Shown here one piece after another: positions 62,714 to 64,000 of a stretch of DNA of 64,000 nt (positions are counted from its first letter, which is position 1; each line of letters opens with the position of its first letter). The notes beneath the pieces were generated by a model. The model was not told where the DNA came from, did not search any database, and saw only the letters and a program-made list of their open reading frames with translations. The DNA is taken from assembly GCA_029565685.1 (NCBI GenBank), contig JAKQNR010000020.1, positions 82,121 through 146,120 on the forward strand, read 5' to 3'. Source of the stretch: a bacterium (GTDB lineage Bacteria; Zhuqueibacterota; Zhuqueibacteria; Residuimicrobiales; Residuimicrobiaceae). The translations under genes and the position numbers were made by a program.

Positions 62714-64000
62714 ATGCTAAAAAGCCATTTTGTGTTGATAGTTCTCATGCTTGTATGCGCTCTGTCTTTCGCTTTGTTCGGCCAGGAGGTGGAACCGAAT
62801 GATGCGACGGCGAACGCAACCCCGCTCACGCTCAACGTTTTGCTTGATGCAAAATTATCAGTGGCTGATACGGTCGACTTTTTCCGCATTGATGTCAACA
62901 ACACGAGCATGTATCTTATCGGTACCGTCACCAATTTTACTTTCAATGCCGAAAAAGTTCTGAATATGGATGTGGTCGGCGCGGATGGCAAAAGCGTGCT
63001 GAATTCCGATCCGTCAACCCGTTATAAAAATTTTGGCGCTCGGTTGACGGGATGGATTCCACCTGCCACAGGCACCTACTATGTCAAGATCTGGAGTACG
63101 ACGGCCAAGCTGGCGGCGGTGGCGGATGCAAGCTATCAGATGCGTTTCTGGTACGGCACGCCGAAAGAAACGGCGATGACCCGGGAACCCGATAATACGC
63201 CTGCCCAGGCGGACGTTTTCGGAGAAATTCCTACCGACGGCACGCGCATCTACGGTTATCTGTATAATGTCTATACCGAGGGGGACACCTTTAGGACCAA
63301 TTGGAATGATATCGATCTCTACAAATTTACCGTGCCCGAAGCGGGCATGCAGATCATCGCGGAGACCTTTACCCCTGCTCTCCAGTGGAATCAGCCGAGT
63401 TGGTGTCGCGATACGGATACGAAAATATATCTATTCGATGCCACGGGCGCGGTGACGCCGATTAACAACGATGACAAGGATCCCTGGGCCGGCGATATGT
63501 GGGATGACAAAACCGGCTGGTTCAGCAACTCCTTTTCCCGTTTTGTTTCGCCTGCAGTTCCGGCGGCCGGCACCTATTACCTCGGCGTAGTGTCTGTATA
63601 CAACACCGTAGCCGGACTCGATACACGCAAACCGCATGAGAGTGATAAAAACCCTGGGGGCGGCGAGTATTATGTATCAGTGAAAGTCATCGGTGCGAAC
63701 GACCCCAGTTTGGTTGCCCAGGACCTTCCGCTGAATACGTTGAAAGCCGGTTCGATCTCCGCGGCGGACACCCTGGATGTGTGGGGCATCTATGCGGAAG
63801 CGGACAAGATGTACACGATCGCGACGGTAACGGACATGAACAAGTTCAATGCCAAGGCCGTGATCAAGATGTCCGTGGTGGATGAGAACAACAAAAATGT
63901 GCTGAATTCCGATCCATCGTCGCGCAATGATGCGTACGGCGCCATCCTGCGCGGCTGGGTGCCGCCGAAGACGGGCGTGTACTATGTCAAGGTCTGGGGC
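62714..64000 (+). CDS. Secreted PPC-repeat protein, 3' end outside window
   Basis: At least 429 codons, open to the window edge. Signal peptide to about residue 22 (LSFALFGQ), then EVEPNDATANATPL, the entry of a PPC (pre-peptidase C-terminal) beta-sandwich repeat, and further PPC-like units. Two near copies of a longer segment occur: one with VLNSDPSTRYKNFGARLTGW at about residue 97 and one with VLNSDPSSRNDAYGAILRGW near the window end, spaced about 300 residues apart. PPC domains are found in secreted and cell-surface proteins. GGAGG lies 7 bases before the ATG. Its C-terminus, and whether it carries a sorting tail, cannot be seen. Confidence 0.88.
   Translation, partial: MLKSHFVLIVLMLVCALSFALFGQEVEPNDATANATPLTLNVLLDAKLSVADTVDFFRIDVNNTSMYLIGTVTNFTFNAEKVLNMDVVGADGKSVLNSDPSTRYKNFGARLTGWIPPATGTYYVKIWSTTAKLAAVADASYQMRFWYGTPKETAMTREPDNTPAQADVFGEIPTDGTRIYGYLYNVYTEGDTFRTNWNDIDLYKFTVPEAGMQIIAETFTPALQWNQPSWCRDTDTKIYLFDATGAVTPINNDDKDPWAGDMWDDKTGWFSNSFSRFVSPAVPAAGTYYLGVVSVYNTVAGLDTRKPHESDKNPGGGEYYVSVKVIGANDPSLVAQDLPLNTLKAGSISAADTLDVWGIYAEADKMYTIATVTDMNKFNAKAVIKMSVVDENNKNVLNSDPSSRNDAYGAILRGWVPPKTGVYYVKVWG

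Noticed and set aside
1..64000. CRISPR arrays, restriction-modification or other defence systems
   Set aside because: I saw no spaced direct repeats and no defence-type enzymes anywhere in the window.

Overview
Organism. The window looks like chromosome of an uncultured Gram-negative bacterium of the FCB group (KSB1/Calditrichota/Ignavibacteria-like), not a phage or plasmid. Five secreted proteins end in the Asn-Tyr-Pro-Asn-Pro-Phe-Asn-Pro type of C-terminal sorting/FlgD-like domain that goes with type IX secretion, a PorV/PorQ-like outer-membrane protein is encoded, and there are several outer-membrane barrels (TonB receptor, Wzi-like barrel, small OMP), lipoproteins and many signal peptides. 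The phylum is an inference; there is no rRNA or ribosomal-protein gene to test it. Most genes have clear AGGAGG-type ribosome binding sites, and several starts are GTG.

Layout. 0.25-9.1 kb: secreted carbohydrate-active enzymes (GH20-like barrel, GH172/DUF2961, GH127/DUF1680) around an O-carbamoyltransferase / DUF5989 / SxtJ trio with a fragment of an SGNH hydrolase in front of it. 9.1-12.8 kb: a minus-strand pair, a T9SS-sorted small protein and a large fibre-like protein with a C-terminal S74 chaperone domain. 13.7-17 kb: a UbiA-type prenyltransferase and a frameshifted secreted glycosidase-like gene. 17.04-17.75 kb: a decayed insertion sequence with terminal inverted repeats. 17.9-28.1 kb: secreted multidomain proteins, a small OMP with a strong terminator, a patatin lipoprotein, a beta-helix protein, a frameshifted beta-propeller-like gene, an Asp-box propeller and an unrecognised secreted protein. 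28.3-34.6 kb: a surface-polysaccharide operon (Wzi, Gfo/Idh/MocA dehydrogenase, RmlA, hexapeptide acetyltransferase, large envelope protein). 34.8-39.5 kb: L-2-hydroxyglutarate oxidase, a beta-lactamase-fold serine hydrolase, and the NfnA/NfnB transhydrogenase pair. 39.5-47 kb: symporter remnant, propeller-phosphoesterase, MFS exporter, YwqK-repeat protein, DUF4091 protein, and tRNA-Arg(CCT) with its terminator.

47.3-64 kb is the most coherent block: a DeoR-type regulator followed, all on the plus strand, by a TonB-dependent receptor, a large Ca-repeat secreted protein, three paralogous seven-blade FG-GAP/ASPIC (CRTAC1-like) proteins with T9SS tails, a sialidase-fold lipoprotein, a PorV/PorQ-like protein and a PPC-repeat protein that runs off the end. 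I read this as a surface-protein export and display locus, possibly a nutrient-capture system built from proteins other than the classical SusC/SusD set. Decay signs are frequent (two frameshifted genes, two truncated fragments, a probable homopolymer indel, one dead IS); some may be assembly errors.
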